Shown piece by piece: positions 5,517 to 11,705 of a stretch of DNA of 11,813 bases. Made by a program: the position numbers and the translations under genes. The stretch is from Candidatus Nealsonbacteria bacterium CG08_land_8_20_14_0_20_36_22 (lineage in GTDB: Bacteria > Patescibacteriota > Minisyncoccia > Minisyncoccales > GWA2-38-27), in assembly GCA_002774555.1 (NCBI GenBank), contig PEYC01000048.1, positions 174-11,986 of the forward strand, given 5' to 3'. Below the pieces are notes generated by a model that saw nothing but the letters and a program-made list of their open reading frames with translations, had not been told where the DNA came from and ran no database searches. Every line of letters begins with the position of its first letter. Position 1 is the stretch's first letter.

Positions 5517-7049
5517 ATGAATTCTGATTATTATCTTAGTCTTAGTAGAGCAGCTGATTTAAAAAATCCCTGGGAAAGATTTATTTTTAGGTTTTTTGAG
5601 ATTTTGCCGGGTATTCTTTCTTGGGGAGTTTTAATTTTAGCTGTTTTATTTTCAAAATGGCAGCCTTTTTGGGTCGCTGTTTTCATTATTGCTTTTGTAG
5701 TTTTTTGGTTTTTCAGGACGATTTATTTTTCATTGCATCTTTGGGCTGGTTACAAAAAAATGGCAGAAAACGAAAAAACTAATTGGAGAGAAAAACTTGA
5801 AACAATTGAAAATTGGAGAAAAATTTATCACCTTATTATTATTCCAATGTCCAAAGAGTCCTTGGAAATTGTCAGAGACAGTTTCCAAAATTTAGAAAAA
5901 ACAGATTATCCCAAAAATAGAATGCTCGTAGTTTTGGCTTGCGAGGAAAAAATGAGAAACCAAACAGAAAAAACCGCCCGGCAGATAGAAAAAGAGTTTG
6001 GCTCCAAATTTTTTAAATTTATAATAATCTGGCATCCAACAAATTTGCCGGGAGAAATAGCCGGCAAGGGTTCAAACGAAACTTGGGCTACCAGAAAAGC
6101 AAAACAGGAAATTATTGACCCTTTAAAAATCCCTTATGAACGAATAATTTTTTCTTCTTTTGATGTTGACACTTGCGTTTTTCCACAATATTTTAGTTGC
6201 TTGGCTTACTACTATTTAACTGCAGAAAAACCTTCCAGAACCAGCTTTCAGCCGATTCCTCTTTTCATAAATAATATCTGGAAGGCGTCGGTAATTTCTC
6301 GGGTTTTTTCTTTTTCCTCAACCTTTTGGCATACTATGAACCAGGAGAGACCAGAGAAACTGGTTACTTTTTCTTCTCATTCGATGAGTTTTAAGGCCTT
6401 GGTAGACGTTGGTTTTAAACAAACCAATATTGTTTCTGATGATTCGCGGATTTTTTGGCAATGTTTTTTAAAATATAACGGGGACTATCAAGTCAAACCA
6501 TTGTATTATCCTCTTTCAATGGATGCTAATATAGCGAAAAGTTTTTTCAGAACCTTAATTAATATTTACAGACAGCAGAGGAGATGGGCTTATGGAGTGG
6601 CTGATATTCCTTATTTTCTTTTTGGATTTTTGAAAAACAGAAAAATTCCTTTTTTAAAGAAACTTTCTTTAGGAATTGAGTTAATTGAGGGTCATTTTTC
6701 TTGGGCCACATCCAGTATTATGATTTTTCTTTTAGGTTGGTTGCCTCTAATTCTTGGAGGTCCTGAATTTTCCCAGACCATAATTTCTTACAATCTTCCG
6801 AAAGTAATCAGTCGGATTATGACTTTGGCTATGATTGGTTTGGTACTCTCTGTTTATTTAAGTTTTCTTTTACTTCCGCCAAAACCCCCAGAATACGGCC
6901 GTTACAAATATTTAATTTTTGCTTTTGGTTGGCTTCTTTTACCCATAACGATGATATTTTTCGTCGCCTTGCCGTCGCTTGACGCCCAAACCCGGTTAAT
7001 GCTCGGCAGATATATGGGCTTTTGGATAACCGAAAAATTTAGAAAATAA
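5517..7049 (+). CDS. Membrane-bound family 2 glycosyltransferase
   Basis: This 510-residue GT-A fold enzyme probably transfers sugars from nucleotide donors to an envelope glycan or lipid; donor and acceptor are unknown. It has two N-terminal membrane segments (about 33-48 and 52-68), a cytoplasmic catalytic domain from about 103, and three C-terminal segments (about 397-415, 430-453, 464-486). Catalytic motifs appear in order: FDVDT with DxD at 216-218, SDDSR at 307-309 supplying the acidic base, and RQQRRW at 352-357, the Q-x-x-R-W motif of processive GT2 enzymes of the cellulose/hyaluronan synthase type. No PilZ domain is present. I choose ATG 5517 over an in-frame ATG at 5445, because the earlier one lies in the terminator and adds 24 residues with no family support. 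Upstream AAGAGA is a weak ribosome site. The gene seems to be transcribed alone. Confidence 0.88.
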   Translation: MNSDYYLSLSRAADLKNPWERFIFRFFEILPGILSWGVLILAVLFSKWQPFWVAVFIIAFVVFWFFRTIYFSLHLWAGYKKMAENEKTNWREKLETIENWRKIYHLIIIPMSKESLEIVRDSFQNLEKTDYPKNRMLVVLACEEKMRNQTEKTARQIEKEFGSKFFKFIIIWHPTNLPGEIAGKGSNETWATRKAKQEIIDPLKIPYERIIFSSFDVDTCVFPQYFSCLAYYYLTAEKPSRTSFQPIPLFINNIWKASVISRVFSFSSTFWHTMNQERPEKLVTFSSHSMSFKALVDVGFKQTNIVSDDSRIFWQCFLKYNGDYQVKPLYYPLSMDANIAKSFFRTLINIYRQQRRWAYGVADIPYFLFGFLKNRKIPFLKKLSLGIELIEGHFSWATSSIMIFLLGWLPLILGGPEFSQTIISYNLPKVISRIMTLAMIGLVLSVYLSFLLLPPKPPEYGRYKYLIFAFGWLLLPITMIFFVALPSLDAQTRLMLGRYMGFWITEKFRK

Positions 7050-7055
7050 AATCTA

Positions 7056-7084
7056 TTGATATTTATTATTGGATTTGATAAGAT
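7056..7084 (+). promoter_or_regulatory. Promoter of the MNT-HEPN unit
   Basis: TTGATA (7056-7061), a 17-nt spacer ending in TGA (extended -10), and TAAGAT (7079-7084). The ATG is at 7095, so the leader would be about 3 nt and the message nearly leaderless. No Shine-Dalgarno is seen. Confidence 0.5.
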
Positions 7085-7094
7085 TAAATAAAAT

Positions 7095-7403
7095 ATGACA
7101 AAAATTAACCAAACAATAAAAAATCTAAAAAAATATAATCCAGAAAAGATTATTCTTTTTGGTAGTTATGCTTGGGGCAAACCAACAGAAGATTCCGATA
7201 TAGATATCTTAATAATTAAAAAGACAAAAAAAAATCCATATAAAAGAATTCCGGAGGCAAGAAAATATCTTCACGGAATCAATCATGCGTTTGATATTTT
7301 GGTGATGAACCCAGAAGAGGTAAAAAAAAGACTAATCTTAGGAGATTCTTTTATTGAAGAAATTATTAAAAAGGGCAGAATATTATATGGGTCAGCAAAA
7401 TAA
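7095..7403 (+). CDS. MNT-type nucleotidyltransferase antitoxin
   Basis: This 102-residue minimal nucleotidyltransferase carries the family signature: ILFGSYAWGKPTEDSDIDILII, with GS at about 22-23 and the D-S-D-I-D metal-binding pair, and a third acidic residue in FDILVM near 66-68. In the HEPN/MNT toxin-antitoxin systems studied so far the MNT partner neutralises the HEPN RNase by adding AMP units to a tyrosine near its active site (type VII behaviour). The partner gene follows directly and overlaps it, which supports this role. All key acidic residues are present, so catalytic activity is expected. What cannot be seen from sequence is whether this pair acts in defence, plasmid-like maintenance or stress control. 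Confidence 0.9.
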   Translation: MTKINQTIKNLKKYNPEKIILFGSYAWGKPTEDSDIDILIIKKTKKNPYKRIPEARKYLHGINHAFDILVMNPEEVKKRLILGDSFIEEIIKKGRILYGSAK

Positions 7404-7779
7404 TAAAAAATTAGCTCAAGAATGGTTTGATATAGCCGATAATGAACTTGGTTTCGCTAGGGCTGGTTTTAAGGAATTGGAATCTTTTTATCCCCAAATT
7501 TGTTTTCAATGTCAACAGGCAGTAGAAAAGTATTTAAAGGGATTTTTAGTTTATCACAAAAGAAAATTTCCCAAAATTCACGACCTTACCCAACTTCTTA
7601 AGTTGTGTGCGAAAATAGATAAAAATTTTCTTAAGTTCTTGGAAAAAACAGATACCCTAAGTCAATATTATTTAGTTTCGAGATACCCGATAGAGTATCC
7701 ACCCGCCAAAAAAGAACAAGCAAAAGAAGCTTTGAATATCGCAGAAGATATTATTAACTTTATAAAAGTAAACTTATGA
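7387..7779 (+). CDS. HEPN-domain ribonuclease toxin
   Basis: From ATG 7387 this is a 130-residue all-helical HEPN protein, the usual partner of MNT. It begins AQEWFDIADNELGFAR, the typical first HEPN helix, then CFQCQQAVEKYLKGFLVYH. The catalytic R-x(4-6)-H motif is R59-KFPKI-H65, followed by DLTQLLKLC. The last helix region has QYYLVSRYP at 93-101, where tyrosines such as Tyr94, Tyr95 or Tyr100 could be modified by the MNT enzyme. HEPN toxins of this kind cut RNA. An in-frame TTG at 7354 would lengthen it by 11 residues inside the MNT gene, but the ATG matches the family start better. The gene overlaps the MNT gene by 17 nt and the next gene by ATGA, so all three are probably cotranslated. 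Confidence 0.9.
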   Translation: MGQQNNKKLAQEWFDIADNELGFARAGFKELESFYPQICFQCQQAVEKYLKGFLVYHKRKFPKIHDLTQLLKLCAKIDKNFLKFLEKTDTLSQYYLVSRYPIEYPPAKKEQAKEALNIAEDIINFIKVNL

Positions 7780-8132
7780 ACAAAAAAATTTCTTTCCCAA
7801 TAACAATAATAATTATTGTTGTTTGCGCTATTTTGGTTGGCTATTTAGTTTGTTACTACATCTGGAAACCATTTGTTCCTTTTCCTCCACAACTCCCTCC
7901 GCCTGTAAAGTATGCCGAGTGCTCCAGTCACTATGTAGTTTCATGTTTTAATGAGAATTATTCAAAAGTAATAAAAAGAAATATTCCTTGTTCCGACGAC
8001 AATGATTGCTCTTTGGAAAATATGAATTCTTATTGTAGCCCAGGTTATCCCAACATTCTAAAATGTATTGGTGCAAAATATTATTGTGGCGAGGATGGTT
8101 TTTGTAAAGGATGTGATTGTCCGGTAAAATAA
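7776..8132 (+). CDS. Membrane-anchored Cys-rich small protein, function unknown
   Basis: This 118-residue protein starts inside the HEPN stop codon (ATGA). It has one N-terminal membrane segment (about residues 7-30, ITIIIIVVCAILVGYLVCYY), a Pro-rich spacer (FVPFPPQLPPPVK) and an outside domain with ten cysteines, many in closely spaced or C-x-C arrangements (PCSDDNDCS, SYCSPGYP, YYCGEDGFCKGCDC). The cysteine number and the C-S-x-D-x-D-C pattern suggest a small disulfide-stabilised exported domain like those often seen in Patescibacteria envelopes. I cannot name a family. No lipobox is evident; the N-terminus looks like an uncleaved anchor. Translational coupling to the HEPN toxin may mean a functional tie or only operon packing. 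Its stop lies 3 nt from the stop of convergent recG. Confidence 0.8.
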   Translation: MNKKISFPITIIIIVVCAILVGYLVCYYIWKPFVPFPPQLPPPVKYAECSSHYVVSCFNENYSKVIKRNIPCSDDNDCSLENMNSYCSPGYPNILKCIGAKYYCGEDGFCKGCDCPVK

Positions 8133-8135
8133 ATT

Positions 8136-10271
8136 TTACTCTAAATGTATCCTTTCCCTAAATCTTCCTAGTTTTGCCAGGAGTCGGGGATATTTTTTTA
8201 ATTGAGGGTCTTCGGTTAAGATTTCTTTTGCCGCTTCGCGGGTTTTTTCAACCAAACGAACATTAGTTAAAGAATTCATCATTAAATCAGGAATTCCCCA
8301 TTGCCTTGTGCCGGCGAAATCGCCGGGCCCCCGGATTTTTAAATCCTTTTCAGCCAGTTTGAATCCGTCTTCAGAAGTGAGCAGCGCGTTTAAGCGCTGT
8401 TTTGTTTTTCTGGCCGGTGATTCGGTGAATAAAAGACAATAGGACTGGTAGCCGGCTCTGCCTACTCTTCCTCTAAACTGATGAAGTTGGGCCAATCCAA
8501 ACCTTTCCGTTCCTTCAATCATCATAACCGTCGCATTAGGAACATCAATTCCCACCTCAACAACCGAAGTTGAGACCAAAATTTGGACCTTTTTGTTTTT
8601 AAAATCCTTCATTATTTTTTCTTTTTCTTTGCTTGCCATTTTTCCATGGAGCATTCCAATTTTCAAATCCGGGAAAACCGTTTTTGACAATTTTTCGTAT
8701 TCTTCTTTCACCGCCTTTGTTTCTGCCCATCCTAAAACATCTTTTTGATTTTGAGTTTTGAGTTTTGAGTTTTGAGCTTCTATTCTCGGGCATATCACAA
8801 AAACCTGCCTTCCTTTTTTTACCTCTTTTCTGATAAAATCATAAGTTTTTTTTCTTTCTTTAGGGCTGATTACTTTTGTAATTATTTTTTTTCTGCCTTT
8901 TGGCAATTCGTCAATTAAAGATAAATCAAGGTCGCCGTAAATGGTTAAAGATAGGGTCCGGGGAATAGGAGTGGCAGTCATTGACAATAAATGAGGAATT
9001 AATTTTGTTTGCCCGCCGTAGCCCCGGCAAAGGCGGGCTCTTTGTTCCACTCCGAAGCGATGCTGTTCATCCAAAACAACTAATCCCAGTTTTCCAAATT
9101 TTACCTTATCTTGTATTAAAGCATGAGTGCCAATTAAAATATCTATCTCGCCATTTTCTGCTTTTTCCAGCAGTTTTTCTCGGGAAATTTCTATCACTTG
9201 ATTTTTTAATTTTTTAGAATAAAATTGGTCCTGTTTGCCGGTTAAAAGCCCGATGTTTAAATTAAAATCTTTGAGAAGTTTTTCTACTTCTTGGAAGTGT
9301 TGTTTAACTAAAATTTCAGTTGGCGCCATAAAAGCTACTTGCTCACCGGCTTTAATCGTGTTTAGGGCGGCCATTATTGCTACCACAGTTTTTCCCGAGC
9401 CAACGTCCCCCTCTAAGAGCCGGTTCATCGGTCTTGATTTTTCCAGGTCTTTCAGGATTTGGTAAGCCGATTTTCTTTGGGCGTCGGTGAGCTTGAAGGG
9501 AAGAGAATCAACAAATCTTTTAGTTAGGTCTATGTTAAAAGGAATGGAGACGGATTTTTCTTTATTGAGCCGGGCCCTTTCTCTTAAGACAAAAAGCTCA
9601 ATATAAAATAATTCTTCAAAAGAAAATCTTTCTTGGGCTTTTTTTGCTAAATTTTCTGACTCCGGAAAATGGATTTGCCAAAGAGCTTTATTTATAGGTA
9701 AAAATCCCTCTTTCTTAATTATTTTTTCCGGCAAGGTCTCAGGAATTTTATTTTTTAAACAAATAAGTAAAGACCTTAAAATATATCTTAGCCATCTTGA
9801 AGATAGTCCTTCTGTTTCAGGATAAATCGGCACTAGTCGACCCGTATGGACCAAATCCTTGCCAAGGAAAGCTTTCTCGTAAGCCGGATTGTTTAAATAA
9901 ACCCCACTTGTCCCGACAGTTACTTTTCCGGACAAAAAAACATAATCATCTTTTTTTAAAATCTTAGTTAAATATGGCTGATTGAACCAGGTAGTTTTGA
10001 TTGCTCCTGTTTCGTCTTCTATAATCGCTTGGGTTAAAAACATTCTTCTTTTCCAGGTTCTAATGGTTTTAATTTCTAAAATTCTGCCTTGCACCGTGCA
10101 GATTTCATTGATTCTGACTTTGGAAATTGGAATCAAATTAGAAAAATCCTCATAACGATGGGGAAAATGAAAAAGCAGGCCTTGAACTGTTTTAATTCCC
10201 AGTTTCTTTAGCCGTTTCTGAAAAACCGGCCCTATTCTCGGAATTCTCTCAATTGTCGTAGATAAATCCAT
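8136..10271 (-). CDS. recG: ATP-dependent DNA helicase RecG
   Basis: This 711-residue SF2 helicase remodels stalled forks and Holliday junctions. The N-terminal wedge/OB domain spans about residues 1-150 (IGPVFQKRLKKLGI helix-hairpin-helix, then the TVQGRILEI strand). The helicase core has LTDAQRKSAYQIL, Walker A GDVGSGKT at 288-295, APTEIL near 316-321, DEQHRFG at 401-407 as the DExH box, MTATPIPRT at 431-439, VICPRIE, MLHGKM, STSVVEVGIDVPNATVMMIE, and QLHQFRGRVGRA near the end. The length is close to the family norm of about 690. Two repeat-derived segments interrupt conserved spacing: RARLCRGYGGQTK (411-423), encoded by a GC-rich palindrome, and AQNSKLKTQNQK (499-510), encoded by a heptamer tract. 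All motifs survive, so it is probably active. The start ATG follows a promoter candidate at 10301-10329. Confidence 0.96.
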   Translation of the reverse strand: MDLSTTIERIPRIGPVFQKRLKKLGIKTVQGLLFHFPHRYEDFSNLIPISKVRINEICTVQGRILEIKTIRTWKRRMFLTQAIIEDETGAIKTTWFNQPYLTKILKKDDYVFLSGKVTVGTSGVYLNNPAYEKAFLGKDLVHTGRLVPIYPETEGLSSRWLRYILRSLLICLKNKIPETLPEKIIKKEGFLPINKALWQIHFPESENLAKKAQERFSFEELFYIELFVLRERARLNKEKSVSIPFNIDLTKRFVDSLPFKLTDAQRKSAYQILKDLEKSRPMNRLLEGDVGSGKTVVAIMAALNTIKAGEQVAFMAPTEILVKQHFQEVEKLLKDFNLNIGLLTGKQDQFYSKKLKNQVIEISREKLLEKAENGEIDILIGTHALIQDKVKFGKLGLVVLDEQHRFGVEQRARLCRGYGGQTKLIPHLLSMTATPIPRTLSLTIYGDLDLSLIDELPKGRKKIITKVISPKERKKTYDFIRKEVKKGRQVFVICPRIEAQNSKLKTQNQKDVLGWAETKAVKEEYEKLSKTVFPDLKIGMLHGKMASKEKEKIMKDFKNKKVQILVSTSVVEVGIDVPNATVMMIEGTERFGLAQLHQFRGRVGRAGYQSYCLLFTESPARKTKQRLNALLTSEDGFKLAEKDLKIRGPGDFAGTRQWGIPDLMMNSLTNVRLVEKTREAAKEILTEDPQLKKYPRLLAKLGRFRERIHLE
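8742..8776 (-). repeat. Heptanucleotide repeat tract in recG
   Basis: Four perfect copies of TTTTGAG on the plus strand (8749-8776), preceded by a one-off unit TTTTTGA. On the coding strand it is CTCAAAA repeated, translated AQNSKLKTQNQK, inserted between the VICPRIE motif and the next conserved region. It is the same family as the valS and tsaD tracts, with C in place of T at one position. Confidence 0.85.
9011..9038. repeat. GC-rich palindromic element inside recG
   Basis: GCCCGCC (9011-9017) and GGCGGGC (9032-9038) form a 7-bp stem around GTAGCCCCGGCAAA, which holds a further GCC/GGC pair. It is far richer in GC than its surroundings and lies in frame in recG, encoding ARLCRGYGGQ between EQR and the MTATP motif. 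REP-like elements with this CCCGCC/GGCGGG form appear to me to recur in CPR genomes; that recollection is not tested here. Confidence 0.75.
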
Positions 10272-10300
10272 TTTACTAAATTAAATAATCGTGTTAATTT

Positions 10301-10329
10301 ATAATAAGAGAAAACCCCCTTAAAATCAA
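10301..10329 (-). promoter_or_regulatory. Possible promoter of recG
   Basis: On the minus strand TTGATT (10329-10324), a 17-nt spacer and TATTAT (10306-10301), about 30 nt before the recG ATG at 10271. A perfect TATAAT on the plus strand (10300-10305) overlaps it and may serve the divergent GNAT gene, although no good -35 precedes it. Confidence 0.5.
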
Positions 10330-10356
10330 ATAAAATACGAATGCTAAATAAATTTT

Positions 10357-10797
10357 ATGGAGATAAAAATAAGAAAATTTAGGAAGAGCGACTCTAAGAT
10401 ATGCAGCAGGATAATTTATGATTGCGTTGCGGTTGCGAAAAAATTAAATCAAAAAGAAAAAGAATTTTTAAGAAATTTTTACTTTTCGGAAAATATTGTA
10501 AAACTTTCAAAAAAGTCAGATTTTTTCGTTGCTGAGAAGAATAGAAAAATTATTGGGATGGGCCGGTTAGAGAAAAGGAAAATTGCAACCTTATACATTA
10601 GTCCCGGAGAGCAAAGAAAAAGAATAGGAACCTTGATTATAAATTACGTCATTAAAAAAGCGCAGAAGAAGAATATCAAGAAAGTTGAGCTTGAAGCGCT
10701 TTTGCAGTCAATTGGTTTTTACCAGAAGCAAGGATTTAAAAAAATCAAAATTCTGCGAAAACCAATCCGATGTTATAAAATGGAAAAATTTATATGA
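10357..10797 (+). CDS. GNAT-family N-acetyltransferase
   Basis: This 146-residue protein has the GNAT fold and would transfer an acetyl group from acetyl-CoA; the substrate is not apparent. It opens with the usual first strand and helix IKIRKFRKSDSKICSRII, then FFVAEKNRKIIGMGRLEKRKIATLYISPGEQRKRIGTLIINYVIKKA, where IATLYISP is the core strand before the CoA-binding loop and EQRKRIGT (about 85-92) is a degenerate Q/R-x-x-G-x-G/A loop. The C-terminal part VELEALLQSIGFYQKQGFKK fits motif B (N/S-x-x-F-Y-x-x-x-GF). The gene has no Shine-Dalgarno and diverges from recG across 85 bp. Its stop overlaps the next start as ATGA, so the two form an operon. Confidence 0.88.
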   Translation: MEIKIRKFRKSDSKICSRIIYDCVAVAKKLNQKEKEFLRNFYFSENIVKLSKKSDFFVAEKNRKIIGMGRLEKRKIATLYISPGEQRKRIGTLIINYVIKKAQKKNIKKVELEALLQSIGFYQKQGFKKIKILRKPIRCYKMEKFI

Positions 10798-11207
10798 AAT
10801 TTTGCAGCGCTTGTTTATTGGGAATAAAATGCCGCTATGATGGTAAAAGTAAGGAAGATAAAAAAGTTTTGGCTTTGGCAAAAAAGGAATTTTTGATTCC
10901 GGTTTGCCCAGAGCAATTAGGAGGATTGCCGACTCCGAGAGAAAATCGGGAAATACGAGAGGATAGAGTAATTACTAAATCAGGAAGAGATGAAACTGAA
11001 AATCATAAAAGAGGGGCAGAAGAAGTTTTGAAACTGGCAAAATTGCTTGGTATTAAAGAAGCGATTTTTAAACAAAAAAGCCCGTCCTGCGGTTGCGGAG
11101 AAATTTACGATGGCACTTTTTCCGGAAGAATTATAAAAGGTGACGGCGTTGCAACCGCTTTATTGAAAAAGAACGGAATAAAAGTGATAACTGAGGAAAA
11201 TTTGTAG
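10794..11207 (+). CDS. DUF523 (TudS-like) Fe-S protein
   Basis: This 137-residue protein matches DUF523 along its length: CSACLLGIKCRYDGKS at 4-19, IPVCPEQLGGLPTPRE at 35-50, and FKQKSPSCGCGEIYDGTFSG at about 92-111, followed by GDGVATALLKKNGI. One characterised member of this family, TudS, is a thiouracil desulfidase that binds a [4Fe-4S] cluster through three cysteines. Here Cys7, Cys38 and Cys99 occupy the conserved positions, with extra cysteines at 4, 13 and 101. A role in removing sulfur from modified nucleobases or in sulfur salvage is therefore a hypothesis, not shown. It starts within the GNAT stop (ATGA) and ends 3 nt from the 3' end of the convergent tRNA-Arg, with no terminator visible between. 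Confidence 0.9.
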   Translation: MKFCSACLLGIKCRYDGKSKEDKKVLALAKKEFLIPVCPEQLGGLPTPRENREIREDRVITKSGRDETENHKRGAEEVLKLAKLLGIKEAIFKQKSPSCGCGEIYDGTFSGRIIKGDGVATALLKKNGIKVITEENL

Positions 11208-11210
11208 TTG

Positions 11211-11282
11211 TGTCCCCAGGAAGAGTCGAACTTCCATCAGTGGTTCCGCAAACCACTACTCTATCCATTGAGCTATAGGGAC
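11211..11282 (-). tRNA. tRNA-Arg (anticodon GCG)
   Basis: On the minus strand the acceptor GTCCCTA pairs with TGGGGAC (one G-U), discriminator A. The D arm is TAGCTCAATGGATAGAG with A20, an arginine identity base. The anticodon stem GTGGT/ACCAC encloses TTGCGGA, so the anticodon is GCG (11247-11249), and the T arm is GGAAGTTCGACTCTTCC. The variable loop is 4 nt. Bacteria normally read CGU/CGC/CGA with tRNA-Arg(ACG), edited to ICG; here G34 would read CGC and CGU. CCA is not encoded. Confidence 0.93.
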
Positions 11283-11292
11283 ATTATATTTT

Positions 11293-11321
11293 AATTTATC
11301 ATAAAATTTTTCAAAAATCAA
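11293..11321 (-). promoter_or_regulatory. Promoter of tRNA-Arg
   Basis: On the minus strand TTGATT (11321-11316), a 17-nt spacer ending in TGA, and TAAATT (11298-11293), about 10 nt before the tRNA 5' end at 11282. Its -35 directly abuts the -35 of the divergent tRNA-Ser promoter; the two share the palindrome TCAATTGA. Confidence 0.55.
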
Positions 11322-11350
11322 TTGACCTAATGAGTTTTTAGAGGTAGAAT
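11322..11350 (+). promoter_or_regulatory. Promoter of the tRNA-Ser pair
   Basis: TTGACC (11322-11327), a 17-nt spacer and TAGAAT (11345-11350), 12 nt before tRNA-Ser(GCU) at 11363. Position and spacing fit a tRNA operon promoter with a leader of about 5 nt. Confidence 0.6.
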
Positions 11351-11362
11351 GAAAATAATTTT

Positions 11363-11455
11363 GGAGAGGTGCCTGAGTTTGGTTGAAAGGGGAAGTTTGC
11401 TAAACTTCTATAGGGTGTAATAACTCTATCGAGGGTTCAAATCCCTCCCTCTCCG
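11363..11455 (+). tRNA. tRNA-Ser (anticodon GCU)
   Basis: The acceptor GGAGAGG (11363-11369) pairs with CCTCTCC (11448-11454), discriminator G, typical for serine. The anticodon stem GAAGT/ACTTC holds TTGCTAA, with anticodon GCT at 11399-11401. It has a long class II variable arm and the T arm GAGGGTTCAAATCCCTC. It reads AGC/AGU. It is 2 nt from the next tRNA, so the two are cotranscribed. Confidence 0.96.
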
Positions 11456-11457
11456 CT

Positions 11458-11545
11458 GGAGGGGTACCGAAGTGGTCATAACGGGATGGTCTTGAAAACC
11501 ATTTGGGGCGCAAGCTCCACGTGAGTTCGAATCTCACCCCCTCCG
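11458..11545 (+). tRNA. tRNA-Ser (anticodon UGA)
   Basis: The acceptor GGAGGGG (11458-11464) pairs with CCCCTCC (11538-11544), discriminator G. The anticodon stem ATGGT/ACCAT encloses CTTGAAA with TGA at 11493-11495. It has a long variable arm (TTGGGGCGCAAGCTCCAC) and the T arm GTGAGTTCGAATCTCAC. It reads UCA and other UCN codons. The last bases are also the outer bases of the palindromic terminator. Confidence 0.96.
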
Positions 11546-11594
11546 CCTAGATAAAAAAACAGAGACCCGGGTCTCTGTTTTTTTATCTAGGCGG
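11543..11594. terminator. 52-bp perfect palindrome, bidirectional terminator
   Basis: Two 26-nt arms are exact reverse complements around CCC|GGG at 11568/11569. Each arm has CAGAGACCC/GGGTCTCTG as its core, followed by a run of seven T in the outgoing direction on both strands, so it can end the tRNA-Ser transcript and any transcript coming from the right. The outermost bases (CCG) belong to the tRNA-Ser acceptor end and discriminator. Confidence 0.85.
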
Positions 11595-11653
11595 TGTGTT
11601 TTAATCAAAATCCGAACCTATTTTCAAGAAAATCCCAACGCTGATTTTTAATT

Positions 11654-11677
11654 GCCCGCCGCCTGCTGCGGCAGGCA
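11654..11677. repeat. GC-rich REP-like hairpin
   Basis: GCCTGC (11661-11666) and GCAGGC (11671-11676) form a stem with loop TGCG, preceded by TGCCCGCC. The CCCGCC block resembles the recG palindrome at 9011-9038. It lies outside any gene. Confidence 0.6.
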
Positions 11678-11705
11678 GAAATAAACTGAAAACGACGGCT
11701 CGGGC

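Noticed and set aside
8599..9465. Open frames on either strand within recG (8599-8793, 8981-9217, 9235-9465)
   Set aside because: All lie inside a gene with conserved motifs along its length; none has a ribosome site or recognisable product.
8148..10271. RecG as pseudogene because of the two unusual insertions
   Set aside because: The frame is continuous for 711 codons and all helicase motifs from Walker A to QxxGRxGR are intact.
386..11207. Use of UGA as glycine, as in Gracilibacteria and Absconditabacteria
   Set aside because: valS, the HEPN gene and the GNAT gene end at TGA exactly where their families end, with ATGA overlaps to the next gene.
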